Positions 32,960-41,130 of a stretch of 61,143 bases of DNA are shown in pieces; the first letter of the stretch is position 1, and every line of letters begins with the position of its first letter. The notes under the pieces are model-generated. The model was given only the letters and a program-made list of their open reading frames with translations, was not told the DNA's origin and ran no database searches. This DNA comes from Clostridiales bacterium (GTDB lineage Bacteria > Bacillota > Clostridia > Lachnospirales > Lachnospiraceae): contig JAGZDD010000006.1 in assembly GCA_018369015.1 (NCBI GenBank), forward strand, positions 1 through 61,143. The letters run 5' to 3'. The position numbers were made by a program, and so were the translations under genes.

Positions 32960-34465
32960 TTACATCACCTCTTCCTTGTACTCCCCAACCGCCTTAACAA
33001 TATTCTCCTCAATTTCATCATCAAGCACTTTCGTCCTGCGGATCTTTTCGAGGATATGGGAATATTTTGTGTCCATATATTCCAAAAGCCCTTTTTCAAA
33101 CTCCAAAATCTGATCTGTCGGAATATCAAGCAGCAGCTTTCGCGTCGCCATATAAATAACAACAACCTGTTTTTCCACAGGCATCGGCTCGTACTGCCCC
33201 TGCTTTAATATCTGCTGTATGCGCTCTCCCTGGGCTAACTGCTCCTTTGTGGCGGCGTCTAACTCGGAGCCAAACTGGGCAAATGCCTGAAGCTCCCGGT
33301 ATTGGGCCAGCTCCACCCGGATAGGGCCGGCAATTTTTTTCATTGCCTTAATCTGGGCCGATCCGCCCACGCGGGAAACAGAGAGTCCGGCATTAATTGC
33401 CGGGCGCAGTCCAGCGTTAAACATTTCAGTTTCAAGATAAATCTGGCCGTCCGTAATTGAGATCACGTTTGTAGGAATGTAAGCGGACACATCCCCGGCC
33501 TGGGTTTCAATAATCGGCAGAGCCGTCAGGGAACCGCCGCCAAGGGCGTCGGACAATTTGGACGCCCGCTCTAAAAGCCGGGAATGTAAGTAGAAAACAT
33601 CGCCCGGATAAGCCTCGCGCCCGGGCGGGCGCCTAAGCAGCAGCGACAGCGTACGGTAAGCAGCGGCATGCTTGGACAAATCATCATAAACAATAAGTAC
33701 GTCCTTTCCCTGCTCCATCCATTCCTCGCCAATGGCACAGCCCGCGTAAGGGGCAATGTATTGCAGCGGCGCCAGCTCTGACGCTGTAGAAGATACGACA
33801 ACCGTATAATCCATCGCCCCGTAGGACTCTAATGTATGGACAATGGAAGCTACTGTGGACGCTTTCTGTCCGATAGCCACATAAATACAATAAACATCCT
33901 GCCCATTTTGGTTGATGATCGTATCTATAGCAATCGCCGTCTTTCCTGTCTGGCGGTCGCCGATGATCAGCTCCCTCTGCCCCCGGCCAATGGGAATCAT
34001 CGCGTCAATGGCCTTGATTCCTGTCTGCAGCGGCGTATCTACAGATTTCCTGTCAATGACACCATGAGCCACACGCTCAATCTGGCGGAAACTTTTTGTA
34101 TGAACCGGGCCTTTGCCGTCCAACGGCTGGCCTAAGGCATTGACAACACGCCCAAGCAGAGCATCGCCTACAGGAACCTCAACAACGCGCCCGGTCGTCT
34201 TTACGACATCCCCTTCATTAATATTTTTTTCATCCCCAAGTAAAACAGCGCCTACATTGTCCTCCTCGAGGTTAAGAACCATGCCGTAAACATCCCCGGG
34301 AAAACTAAGAAGCTCTCCCTGCATGGCCTTATTCAATCCGTGAATACGGGCAATTCCGTCGGCAACCTGGACAACAGTTCCCACATCGGAAACCTCCATC
34401 CTGGTCTTATATCGCTTAATCTGCTCCTTGATCACAGAACTAATTTCTTCAGGTCTTAAATTCAT
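32960..34465 (-). CDS. atpA: ATP synthase F1 alpha subunit
   Basis: A 501-residue non-catalytic nucleotide-binding subunit. The N-terminus MNLRPEEISSVIKEQIKRY docks the delta subunit. Walker A is GDRQTGKTAIAID; the arginine finger is in VSRVGGSAQ. The stop codon is directly before atpG. The start MNLRPEE matches the usual N-terminus; an ATG eight codons earlier overlaps the end of atpH and has no ribosome site. Length is normal (500-515). Confidence 0.98.
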   Translation of the reverse strand: MNLRPEEISSVIKEQIKRYKTRMEVSDVGTVVQVADGIARIHGLNKAMQGELLSFPGDVYGMVLNLEEDNVGAVLLGDEKNINEGDVVKTTGRVVEVPVGDALLGRVVNALGQPLDGKGPVHTKSFRQIERVAHGVIDRKSVDTPLQTGIKAIDAMIPIGRGQRELIIGDRQTGKTAIAIDTIINQNGQDVYCIYVAIGQKASTVASIVHTLESYGAMDYTVVVSSTASELAPLQYIAPYAGCAIGEEWMEQGKDVLIVYDDLSKHAAAYRTLSLLLRRPPGREAYPGDVFYLHSRLLERASKLSDALGGGSLTALPIIETQAGDVSAYIPTNVISITDGQIYLETEMFNAGLRPAINAGLSVSRVGGSAQIKAMKKIAGPIRVELAQYRELQAFAQFGSELDAATKEQLAQGERIQQILKQGQYEPMPVEKQVVVIYMATRKLLLDIPTDQILEFEKGLLEYMDTKYSHILEKIRRTKVLDDEIEENIVKAVGEYKEEVM

Positions 34466-34490
34466 GGAGCCTCTGGCACCTTCTTTCATT

Positions 34491-35024
34491 TTATAATAAG
34501 CGCTTCGACAGCGTCTCAAGCTTTTGCCGGATACTGCTGTCTACAACTTTATCCCCGATACGGATCACCATTCCTCCAATCAGGGATGTATCTACATCAA
34601 AATGCATTTCATAGCTCAAATTATCTGTAATTTCCAAAAGCCTGCCAACAACAGCCTGCTTCTGCTCTTTTGTAAGCGGGGCTGCGGTCGTTACATAGGC
34701 CGTGCCTATATGCTTAAAAGACTTTACTCTTTCCCTGAAATACTTTAAAATTTCAGGGATAAACCGCTGTCTTCCCCCATTGACAACCACTGTCAGAAAG
34801 CCCGTCAGGGCGTCGTCAAGCCTTGCGTCAAAGCAATCCGCAATAACCTGTATTTTCTCTTCCTTTGAAATCTGAGGATGACAAAGAAGATCCAGAAGTT
34901 CCGTATTTTCCTTAAACATCTGGTCAAGAAAATCGGCCTGGTCCATCACCTGATCAATCTTATTTTCCTCCATACACAGATTAAAAAGGGCGTCGCCATA
35001 CGTCTTGTCCACTAACTTCGCCAT
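34491..35024 (-). CDS. atpH: ATP synthase F1 delta subunit (OSCP)
   Basis: A 177-residue peripheral-stalk protein linking F1 to the b subunits. It contains the N-terminal six-helix domain (YGDALFNLCMEENKIDQVMD) and the conserved C-terminal part HFDVDTSLIGGMVIRIGDKV with VDSSIRQKLETLSKRLL. The first 13 bases overlap the end of the second b-subunit gene. Confidence 0.95.
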   Translation of the reverse strand: MAKLVDKTYGDALFNLCMEENKIDQVMDQADFLDQMFKENTELLDLLCHPQISKEEKIQVIADCFDARLDDALTGFLTVVVNGGRQRFIPEILKYFRERVKSFKHIGTAYVTTAAPLTKEQKQAVVGRLLEITDNLSYEMHFDVDTSLIGGMVIRIGDKVVDSSIRQKLETLSKRLL

Positions 35025-35494
35025 GTTTCCTCTCCCATTTCCTTCAAAGTTTCATCGATGAGCCGGCCGCAGGCCGCTTCATCCATATGCTCTGCAATAA
35101 GCCGCGCAGCCGCCTGGCTGCCGCATGTAACTATTTCCCGGCGCATTTCATCCTCAAGCTTTGCCCTTAAAAGATCTGCCTCCCGTCTGGCTCTTGCAAG
35201 TATTCTTTGAGATTCTTCATCTGCGGCGGCAAGAATCTGAGCTTCCAGGACCCCAGCCTTTTCCCCGGCTTTCAAAAGAAGCTCCTGGCGTTCATCTTCA
35301 AAATGCTCAAGGCGGCGCTCATACAAAGCAACCTCCTGGCGGGCATCCTCCCGGCTTTGTCTGGACAAAGATAATGCTGCGGCAATGCCTTCTTTTCTTT
35401 TAGACAGCATTTTCCCTATCATCGGTGAAAGAAAATATCCAAGGCAAAAGCTTAAAACAAATATATTGACTCCGGTTATAATCAACTCTGCCAT
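35012..35494 (-). CDS. atpF: ATP synthase Fo b-type subunit, second copy (b')
   Basis: A 160-residue protein with one N-terminal helix (LIITGVNIFVLSFCLGYFLS) and a long coiled-coil (about residues 35-140, KRKEGIAAALSLSRQSREDA). It has the b-subunit layout but differs strongly from the neighbouring copy, so the two probably form a heterodimeric stator as in b/b' enzymes of cyanobacteria. It ends in TWRS through a 13-base overlap with atpH, just as the first copy ends in TWQS through a 13-base overlap with this gene. A misannotation as a fused b-delta is excluded since the stop codon is clear. Confidence 0.88.
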   Translation of the reverse strand: MAELIITGVNIFVLSFCLGYFLSPMIGKMLSKRKEGIAAALSLSRQSREDARQEVALYERRLEHFEDERQELLLKAGEKAGVLEAQILAAADEESQRILARARREADLLRAKLEDEMRREIVTCGSQAAARLIAEHMDEAACGRLIDETLKEMGEETWRS

Positions 35495-35997
35495 GTGTCA
35501 CCATCCATTTCCCTGTATATTTCCTCCACATAGGCATTGGCATTTTCCGGCCGGCTTACCGTAACAAACTCCGAAGCCATAAGGACCGCCAGCGCGGCAG
35601 ACTGCCTTTTAACCTCATCTGTCGTTCTTGCCTTCTCTAAAGTAACCTTCTGGCGTGCGGCTGTCATAATCTCCCTTGCCTGCGCCCGGGCATTATCAAG
35701 AATTTCCTCCTGCTGCCTCAGGGCCATCCTGCGGGATATGGACATAAGATTTTCGGCTTCTTTATTGACATTTTTTAATTTTTCCTCATACACGGCCTTA
35801 AGCTCCAACGCCCTGTCATGGTCGTCCTTCGCCCCTGCATAAGCATCGTCAATGCCCTCCTGGCGCTTCTCCATAAAAGCGCGCACAGGCTTAAAAAACA
35901 GCTTTGACATGATCAGGTACAAAAGCATGATAAAGACAAACATGACAATCGCGTCAAAGACAAGCTGTACATCAAGGCCAAATAACCTTCCGTCCAA
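35482..35997 (-). CDS. atpF: ATP synthase Fo b subunit
   Basis: A 171-residue peripheral-stalk protein. The N-terminal membrane helix is about residues 8-30 (VQLVFDAIVMFVFIMLLYLI) and is followed by PVRAFMEKRQEGIDDAYAGA, the usual juxtamembrane sequence of b subunits, and a long coiled coil to the end (LDNARAQAREIMTAARQKVT). It lies between atpE and the second b copy. The stop overlaps the start of that gene by 13 bases. Confidence 0.93.
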   Translation of the reverse strand: MDGRLFGLDVQLVFDAIVMFVFIMLLYLIMSKLFFKPVRAFMEKRQEGIDDAYAGAKDDHDRALELKAVYEEKLKNVNKEAENLMSISRRMALRQQEEILDNARAQAREIMTAARQKVTLEKARTTDEVKRQSAALAVLMASEFVTVSRPENANAYVEEIYREMDGDTWQS

Positions 35998-36014
35998 ACG
36001 GTCAGCCTCCCTTC

Positions 36015-36050
36015 CTGTTCCTGTTCACGGTTCCCGTAAACAGGAACTAA
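36015..36050. repeat. GTTCCTGTTCACGG-family hairpin between atpE and atpF
   Basis: GTTCCTGTTCACGG and CCGTAAACAGGAAC form a stem of 14 bp with one mismatch within the ATP synthase operon. It belongs to the GTTACTGTTCACAG family, with paired changes in the two arms. Confidence 0.6.
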
Positions 36051-36101
36051 CATCTGATATCCGGCGGCATACCGCCCATGAAAGCGTTCCCCAATGAAGG
36101 A

Positions 36102-36362
36102 TCAAAGCTTTCCAAGCAGCGGATTTGCAAACAGAAGAATGAGGGCAATAACAAGACCGTAAAGACCTGTTGTTTCAGCAACCGCCTGACCAAGAAGCAT
36201 TGTCGATGTAATATCGCCCTTAGCCCCGGGATTACGTCCAACAGCCGCGGCGCCGTGGCCGGCGGCAATACCCTGGCCGATACCAGGCCCGATACCCGCG
36301 ATCATTGCAAGACCTGCACCAATGGCTGAACACGCTAAAATTAAACCTTCATTTGTTATCAT
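36102..36362 (-). CDS. atpE: ATP synthase Fo c subunit with sodium-binding signature
   Basis: An 86-residue two-helix proteolipid that forms the rotor ring. Helix 1 contains the glycine motif GAGLAMIAGIGPGIGQGIAA, the loop is RNPGAK, and helix 2 carries the ion-binding Glu63 in GQAVAETTGLYGLVIALILL. Residues Pro26, Gln30, Val61, Glu63, Thr64, Thr65 and Tyr68 line up with the sodium ligands known in Ilyobacter tartaricus (Pro28, Gln32, Val63, Glu65, Ser66, Thr67, Tyr70). This points to sodium as coupling ion, an inference that needs experiment. It is preceded by a 215-bp leader with several hairpins. Confidence 0.96.
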   Translation of the reverse strand: MITNEGLILACSAIGAGLAMIAGIGPGIGQGIAAGHGAAAVGRNPGAKGDITSTMLLGQAVAETTGLYGLVIALILLFANPLLGKL

Positions 36363-36390
36363 AATAAAATCCTCCTATCATTTATGATGA

Positions 36391-36558
36391 TACCGCTCTA
36401 AGGCGGCATGTCTGCTTATTTGTCACCGCCCATACGGCGTCACCTTATTGTCCGGCTTTTGCCGGACAATAAGCATCGGATTGTCCATCCGATGGGCAAA
36501 CAGGGGCAAAATCATGCTTACATGCAAACCTGACGCCTGTTTTTGCCCCTGTTTGCCC
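36391..36558. repeat. Four hairpins between atpB and atpE
   Basis: In the minus-strand transcript, from atpB toward atpE: an 18-bp perfect stem GGGCAAACAGGGGCAAAA/complement with a 29-nt loop (36494-36558); CATCGGAT/ATCCGATG (36474-36494); CTTATTGTCCGGC/GCCGGACAATAAG with a TTTT loop (36444-36473); and TGCCGCCT/AGCGGTA (36391-36409), ending 16 bases upstream of the atpE ribosome site. No open frame is supported here. Confidence 0.85.
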
Positions 36559-36577
36559 GCCGTCTGAACTGTTACGT

Positions 36578-37273
36578 TTATTCTGGCAGTTTATCATTAA
36601 TAAATACCATACTTAGCATACAGAAAACATACGTCTGAATTGCTCCTGCGAACAAATCCAGATAAGCATGTAAAAATACAGGAATCCCAATCGTCACCAG
36701 CTTTGGCAAAAGACCGTAAAACAGCGCCATCATTACGGTTCCGCCCATAATATTCCCGAAAAGACGCAGCGACAGCGATACCGGCGTGGCAAACTCCCCG
36801 ATCACATTAATCGGGAACAAAATCGGAAGCGGCTGGGTGAGGCTTTTTAAATACCCAAAAATTCCATTCGTCCTAAAAGCGTTGAACTGAATGACCGCAA
36901 AGGTTATCAGCGCCAGCGCCAGAGTCGTACAGTAATCCGCCGTCGGCGGCCGCAGGCCAAAAATCCCGGAAATATTAGAAACAAGCAGGAACATAAAAAT
37001 TGTCAGAATATAATTGGCGTATTTACGCCAGTGCCGGAACATATTTCCCTTTACAATGCCGTCGAGCGTCTGCACATAATACTCCGCCAGATTTTGTATA
37101 CCCCCGGGTATTAAAGACCCATGCTTCATTTTACGGTTGACGATGATTCCAATAATGACAAGAAAAGCACAGACAATAAACATACACACATGGGTTGTCG
37201 TTATATAAACTGTGCTTCCGAAAAAAGGAACCTCAAGGTACCCGTGGATCATAAAGTCAACTTCATTTTCCAT
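36578..37273 (-). CDS. atpB: ATP synthase Fo a subunit
   Basis: A 231-residue integral membrane protein with five or six helices, including VYITTTHVCMFIVCAFLVII. The essential Arg is in ATPVSLSLRLFGNIMGGTVM, and the C-terminal helix contains AGAIQTYVFCMLSMVFI. The start MENEVDF is preferred because GAGGAGGTGA lies five bases upstream; an in-frame GTG in that site is less likely. It is followed by the hairpin-rich leader of atpE. Confidence 0.95.
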   Translation of the reverse strand: MENEVDFMIHGYLEVPFFGSTVYITTTHVCMFIVCAFLVIIGIIVNRKMKHGSLIPGGIQNLAEYYVQTLDGIVKGNMFRHWRKYANYILTIFMFLLVSNISGIFGLRPPTADYCTTLALALITFAVIQFNAFRTNGIFGYLKSLTQPLPILFPINVIGEFATPVSLSLRLFGNIMGGTVMMALFYGLLPKLVTIGIPVFLHAYLDLFAGAIQTYVFCMLSMVFINDKLPE

Positions 37274-37368
37274 AATACTCACCTCCTCAAACGCTGTCCG
37301 GGCAACTGTTTGAACCTGTATGTAGGATTTACCCGGCAGTTTCGCAACAATTCTGCCATGCCAAACCG

Positions 37369-37788
37369 TTACGAAATTTCAGCAGCTTCATACAATTTTG
37401 AAATAAGCCTGTGGCTGACCGGCCTTAAGTACACAGAGGCCTTTAAGGTCAGCAGCCCGATAAAAAGCCCGGGGAAATGAATACCCGGCAGCTTCAGCCC
37501 GCAAAGGACAAGCAAAACCATAAAAATAAGGCGCAGCACATAATTGCGCTTAGAATATTTACATGCGTCCTCGGCAAACATATCCAGCGAACGGTCAATG
37601 GTCACAAACATATGGATCGCCAGAAAGACCGCGGCCGCAGCTCCAAGAACAAGGCTTAAACAAAAACTGAGCTTTTCAGAAACAAAGACAGCGCCCACAG
37701 CACCGGCAAGCACTGTCACAGGGATAATTCCCGCGATAAGCTCTACAAGCGTTTCATGGTAACGGCAAACTCTATTTTTTACCGCCAT
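37369..37788 (-). CDS. UncI-like membrane protein of the ATP synthase operon
   Basis: A 139-residue protein with four predicted helices: LIAGIIPVTVLAGAVGAVFV, LSLVLGAAAAVFLAIHMFVT, YVLRLIFMVLLVLCGLKLPG, and HFPGLFIGLLTLKASVYLRP. It resembles the poorly conserved subunit I gene (atpI/uncI), an assembly factor for the c ring, in both position and layout. The start is uncertain: ATG 37788 or ATG 37815 (a longer form, with AAGGAAA near it). Both overlap the end of the upstream gene. Confidence 0.75.
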   Translation of the reverse strand: MAVKNRVCRYHETLVELIAGIIPVTVLAGAVGAVFVSEKLSFCLSLVLGAAAAVFLAIHMFVTIDRSLDMFAEDACKYSKRNYVLRLIFMVLLVLCGLKLPGIHFPGLFIGLLTLKASVYLRPVSHRLISKLYEAAEIS

Positions 37789-38050
37789 GCTTATCTTTGC
37801 TAAACAATGCTTCATTTTCCTTTTCTTTTTCCCCCTTTATAAGCGGCCTTGTATAATAGTAAAGATTCCGGTAAGCCGCAAGTACGCCAAAAATCAAAAA
37901 AATGACAGTGAGCCACTCTGTTCCAAAAAAGCGGTCCAGCCAACGCCCCAAAAACAGGCCAATAAACACAGGAACAAGCATCCCTATCCCCAACTGGCTA
38001 ATGAGCGCCAGAGCTTTAAATACATTATGATCCTTTTTCTGGTCTTTCAT
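37772..38050 (-). CDS. atpZ: AtpZ/AtpI-family protein
   Basis: A 92-residue protein with two membrane helices (LALISQLGIGMLVPVFIGLF and VIFLIFGVLAAYRNLYYY), the signature GLFLGRWLDRFFGT between them, and a charged C-terminus. AtpZ proteins associate with the ATP synthase and may form a magnesium/calcium channel with AtpI. GGAGGC lies seven bases before ATG. It is the first gene of the operon, and the promoter should lie within the 100 bases upstream (minus-strand TAATAT near 38080 is a -10 candidate). Confidence 0.85.
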   Translation of the reverse strand: MKDQKKDHNVFKALALISQLGIGMLVPVFIGLFLGRWLDRFFGTEWLTVIFLIFGVLAAYRNLYYYTRPLIKGEKEKENEALFSKDKHGGKK

Positions 38051-38147
38051 TCTGCCTGCCTCCAAAGACAACATCTATCGATAATATTACCATAAATTTC
38101 ATTTTTATTCCACCTAAATCTTTGTCTATTTTTTATCATTTGCACAG

Positions 38148-38186
38148 AAAAAAGGACTGGAAATTATATAAACTTCCAAGTCCTTC
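38148..38186 (-). terminator. Rho-independent terminator for the ribokinase operon
   Basis: On the minus strand AAGGACTTGGAA pairs with TTCCA-GTCCTT, followed by six T residues. It lies between the ribokinase gene and atpZ and separates the two transcription units. Confidence 0.88.
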
Positions 38187-38262
38187 TTATTTAAAAGGGA
38201 TAGTATTTTTATTTTTGCACAATCCGCCGGAGCTGCCCACACCTATACCATGTTCCTACGGA

Positions 38263-38425
38263 TCGGATAGGGGAAGATTCCTTCCCCTATCCGCTGCTGC
38301 GATACCTCGCTCATCTCACGGCTTTGCCGCTCGATGACCGTTGCCGGTCAGATGCCCGCCCGTGCAAGCACGGCGGGCGCCTGACCGGCCTATCGCGCAA
38401 ACAGCAAGTGTTTGCGGCTGACTGT
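38263..38425. repeat. GGATAGGGGAAG palindrome and mosaic repeat
   Basis: 38263-38293: TCGGATAGGGGAAG with its complement CTTCCCCTATCCG and a short centre. It continues into CTGCGATACCTCGCTCATCT and, at 38360-38401, CGTGCAAGCACGGCGGGCGC then CGGCCTATCGCGCAAA. It occupies most of the 390 bp between ribokinase and atpZ; nothing else is seen apart from the terminator. Confidence 0.75.
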
Positions 38426-38442
38426 GAATAGTCACGCTCCGC

Positions 38443-39312
38443 TTACACCTCCCGCAGCCACGGGATCGACGGCGCGGCTCCGCGGCGCCCGACCGCCATA
38501 GCGGAAGCTTTAGCCGCCAGGTCAAGAGAGGCTTTAGCGTCGAGCCCCCTTGTCATTCCTGCAATAAAATAACCGGTAAATGTATCGCCCGCAGCCGTAG
38601 TGTCTACGGCGTTTGCGGGATAAGCCTTTTGCCACAGCTCCTCATTTCCATAGGTGTAAACGCTTCCTTTTTTTCCGAGAGTAAGAACGAGCCGGGCCTT
38701 TGGAAACAATGCTTTTGCCCGGGCCAAAATTTTTCCAGCCTCTTTTTCCCCGGTAATCTGTTCGCCCTCAATCTCATTCATTATAAAAAGTGAAACTTTT
38801 GTCAAATCCGCCTTTTTTAGTGCCTCATTCATGGGCGACGGATTCAAAATAATTTTTATCCCCCGCAAAAATGCCTGTTCGACAATATAATCCACGAAAT
38901 TAATTTCATTTTGAAGAAGGAGAATATCCCCTTCCCCGAAATTTTTTAGAATATCATCAATATACGCTTCCGTAAATTGGTGGTTTGCGCCGCCATAAAG
39001 CAGTATGCTGTTCTGGCCCTGTTTATCCACCTGGATCACCGTATGTCCGCTCCTGCCGTCAATCTGACGGATATATGTCGTATCTATACCATTTTCGCGG
39101 CACATGTCAAGAAGCGCTTCCCCGTCGCTGCCAATAAGCCCTCCGTGGAAAACCAAAGCCCCGGCCCTTGCAAGGGCAATAGACTGGTTTAAGCCCTTGC
39201 CGCCGCAGTAGGCGCGCAGGCTTTTGCTGCTTTGTGTTTCTCCGCCAGCCACTATATGGTCGACATTATAAACATGGTCCAGGTTCAGCGAACCGATATT
39301 TAAAATCTTCAT
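38443..39312 (-). CDS. rbsK: Ribokinase
   Basis: A 289-residue PfkB-family kinase that converts ribose to ribose-5-phosphate. The N-terminal motif is ILNIGSLNLDHVYNVDHIVA, the substrate motif is YCGGKGLNQSIALARAG, and the catalytic motif is VDTTAAGDTFTGYFIAG with Asp as base. It follows a transporter operon and nucleoside hydrolase, consistent with ribose from nucleosides. It begins seven bases after the preceding permease gene. The LacI fusion gene at 43.9 kb carries a second, diverged copy of this domain. Confidence 0.92.
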   Translation of the reverse strand: MKILNIGSLNLDHVYNVDHIVAGGETQSSKSLRAYCGGKGLNQSIALARAGALVFHGGLIGSDGEALLDMCRENGIDTTYIRQIDGRSGHTVIQVDKQGQNSILLYGGANHQFTEAYIDDILKNFGEGDILLLQNEINFVDYIVEQAFLRGIKIILNPSPMNEALKKADLTKVSLFIMNEIEGEQITGEKEAGKILARAKALFPKARLVLTLGKKGSVYTYGNEELWQKAYPANAVDTTAAGDTFTGYFIAGMTRGLDAKASLDLAAKASAMAVGRRGAAPSIPWLREV

Positions 39313-39318
39313 TACTTT

Positions 39319-40209
39319 TCACCCCTTAACTGCGCCGATGGTAATCCCCTTGACAAGATACTTTTGCACAAAAGGATAAATCGCCATAATTGGAAGAATA
39401 CCGGCCACGGCAATGGCCATCTTTATTCCAACACTCGGAAGCGCGGCCGCCGCTTCCCCGATATTTCCTCCAGCCTGGCCGCTGGCAATAAACTGGGCGT
39501 CTGAAAGCATACGGTTGAGTATGTTTTGAACAGAATACAAATCTGTCCGGCTTACAATATAATACAGGCCGTTTTGCCAGTCGTTCCAATACCCAAGGCC
39601 AACTAAAAGGCCAAGGGTCGCTACCATTGGCACAGCCATCGGAAAAGCGATTTTAAATAAAATTTTAAACTCTCCCGCTCCGTCAATTTTTGCCGCTTCG
39701 GTAATCTCATCGGGAATATTGGATTTGAGATAATTTTTCATCATTATAATATTAAAAGCATTCATCAAAAGATTCGGGAGCAGCAGCGCCCAAATGGAAT
39801 CCCGTATATGAAATGTATTAGACCAAATCATATAGGAAGGAACAAGACCGCCGTTAAACAACATTGTAAAAAACACAAAAAAGGAAATCGCGCCTTTTCC
39901 CGGAACCTCCTTGCGCGACAGAGGGTAAGCCAAAAGAATCGTTATAAGTATGCCGATCGTTGTTCCCACAGCCGTCACAAGCAGGGTAATCCCATAGCCC
40001 CGGATAATCTTAGCGGAGCCGGAAAAAATATAGGCATAGGCGTCCAGACTGAAAGCCTTTGGCCAGAAAGCATAGCCATCCCGGACAAGCGCCGATTCTT
40101 CGGTCAGCGATGACATCACAAGAAGAATAAAAGGCAGGAGGCAGCACGCGGACAAAAGGATCATTATCAAGTTAATCGAAAAGTGAAAGCCTTTGTTATT
40201 ATCAACCAT
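39319..40209 (-). CDS. CUT1 ABC transporter permease (LplC/YtcP type)
   Basis: A 296-residue permease with six helices, starting with FSINLIMILLSACCLLPFIL. The EAA motif that contacts the ATPase is EITEAAKIDGAGEFKILFKI. It has the long N-terminal loop (ALVRDGYAFWPKAFSLDAYA) typical of this subgroup. It pairs with the upstream LplB-type permease. As in the first sugar operon, no ATPase gene is present. Confidence 0.92.
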   Translation of the reverse strand: MVDNNKGFHFSINLIMILLSACCLLPFILLVMSSLTEESALVRDGYAFWPKAFSLDAYAYIFSGSAKIIRGYGITLLVTAVGTTIGILITILLAYPLSRKEVPGKGAISFFVFFTMLFNGGLVPSYMIWSNTFHIRDSIWALLLPNLLMNAFNIIMMKNYLKSNIPDEITEAAKIDGAGEFKILFKIAFPMAVPMVATLGLLVGLGYWNDWQNGLYYIVSRTDLYSVQNILNRMLSDAQFIASGQAGGNIGEAAAALPSVGIKMAIAVAGILPIMAIYPFVQKYLVKGITIGAVKG

Positions 40210-40224
40210 TGTTCTCCTCCTTAC

Positions 40225-41130
40225 CTAAAACAGGGCGTTTTCTTTATCAATCCTGCGCACGGCAAAATTCGCGCCCAAAACAATGACAAAGCCGACGATG
40301 GACTGATAAAATCCGGCGGCCGAAGCCCTTCCTACATCATTGAGCTTTAAAAGCCCCCGGTACACATACGTATCGATTGTATTGGTCACATCGTACAGCA
40401 GCCCGCTGTCCATAGGCACCTGATAAAACAGACCAAAATCGGAATAAAAAATCCTTCCTACACTCATTAGTGTAAGGGTAATAATCGTTCCCCGAAGAGA
40501 TGGCAGGATAATATGGCGTATCCTCTGCCACCGGCTGGCGCCGTCCACAACAGCGGCCTCATAAAGCGCCCCGTCAATACCAATGACTGAGGCATAATAT
40601 AAAATACAGCTATACCCAAAGCTTTTCCACAGATAAACAATCACCAAAATGAAAGGCCAGTATTTTGGCTCGCTGTACCAGGAAACCGGGTCCATGCCAA
40701 GGCCCCGGACCACACTGTTATTTAAAAATCCGGAATCCACGCTCAAAAACGCAAAGACAAGATAGCTAATAACAACGGTTGAAATCAAATAGGGAATAAG
40801 GATCAATGTCTGATAAATTTTTTTCCGCCTTACTCCGCGTATTTCATTGAGAAGTACGGCCACAGCCACAGACAGGACTGTGCCAAGAATAATAAATATA
40901 ACGTTATATCCGATCGTATTGCGGGTGATCGTCCAGGCATCCGAGGTTTTAAATAAATATTCAAAGTTCGAGAGTCCGGTCCACGGACTCCCGAAAATGC
41001 CAAGCCGGTAATCAATGCGTTTGAACGCAATGACTAAGCCGAACATGGGAAGGTAGTTATTGACGATCAGATAAAGCAGCCCCGGAACCATCATTACATA
41101 AAACGGCCAGAAGCGTTTAAGTTTTTTCAT
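40225..41130 (-). CDS. CUT1 ABC transporter permease (LplB type)
   Basis: A 301-residue permease with six helices: KRFWPFYVMMVPGLLYLIVN at the start, EAA motif LYEAAVVDGASRWQRIRHII. The ATG shares a base with the binding-protein stop codon (TAATG), which points to translational coupling. It is 15 bp upstream of the LplC-type permease. Confidence 0.92.
   Translation of the reverse strand: MKKLKRFWPFYVMMVPGLLYLIVNNYLPMFGLVIAFKRIDYRLGIFGSPWTGLSNFEYLFKTSDAWTITRNTIGYNVIFIILGTVLSVAVAVLLNEIRGVRRKKIYQTLILIPYLISTVVISYLVFAFLSVDSGFLNNSVVRGLGMDPVSWYSEPKYWPFILVIVYLWKSFGYSCILYYASVIGIDGALYEAAVVDGASRWQRIRHIILPSLRGTIITLTLMSVGRIFYSDFGLFYQVPMDSGLLYDVTNTIDTYVYRGLLKLNDVGRASAAGFYQSIVGFVIVLGANFAVRRIDKENALF

Noticed and set aside
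33836..34135. Plus-strand small genes within the ATP synthase operon
   Set aside because: All are antisense to highly conserved atpA/atpD sequence and have no ribosome sites.
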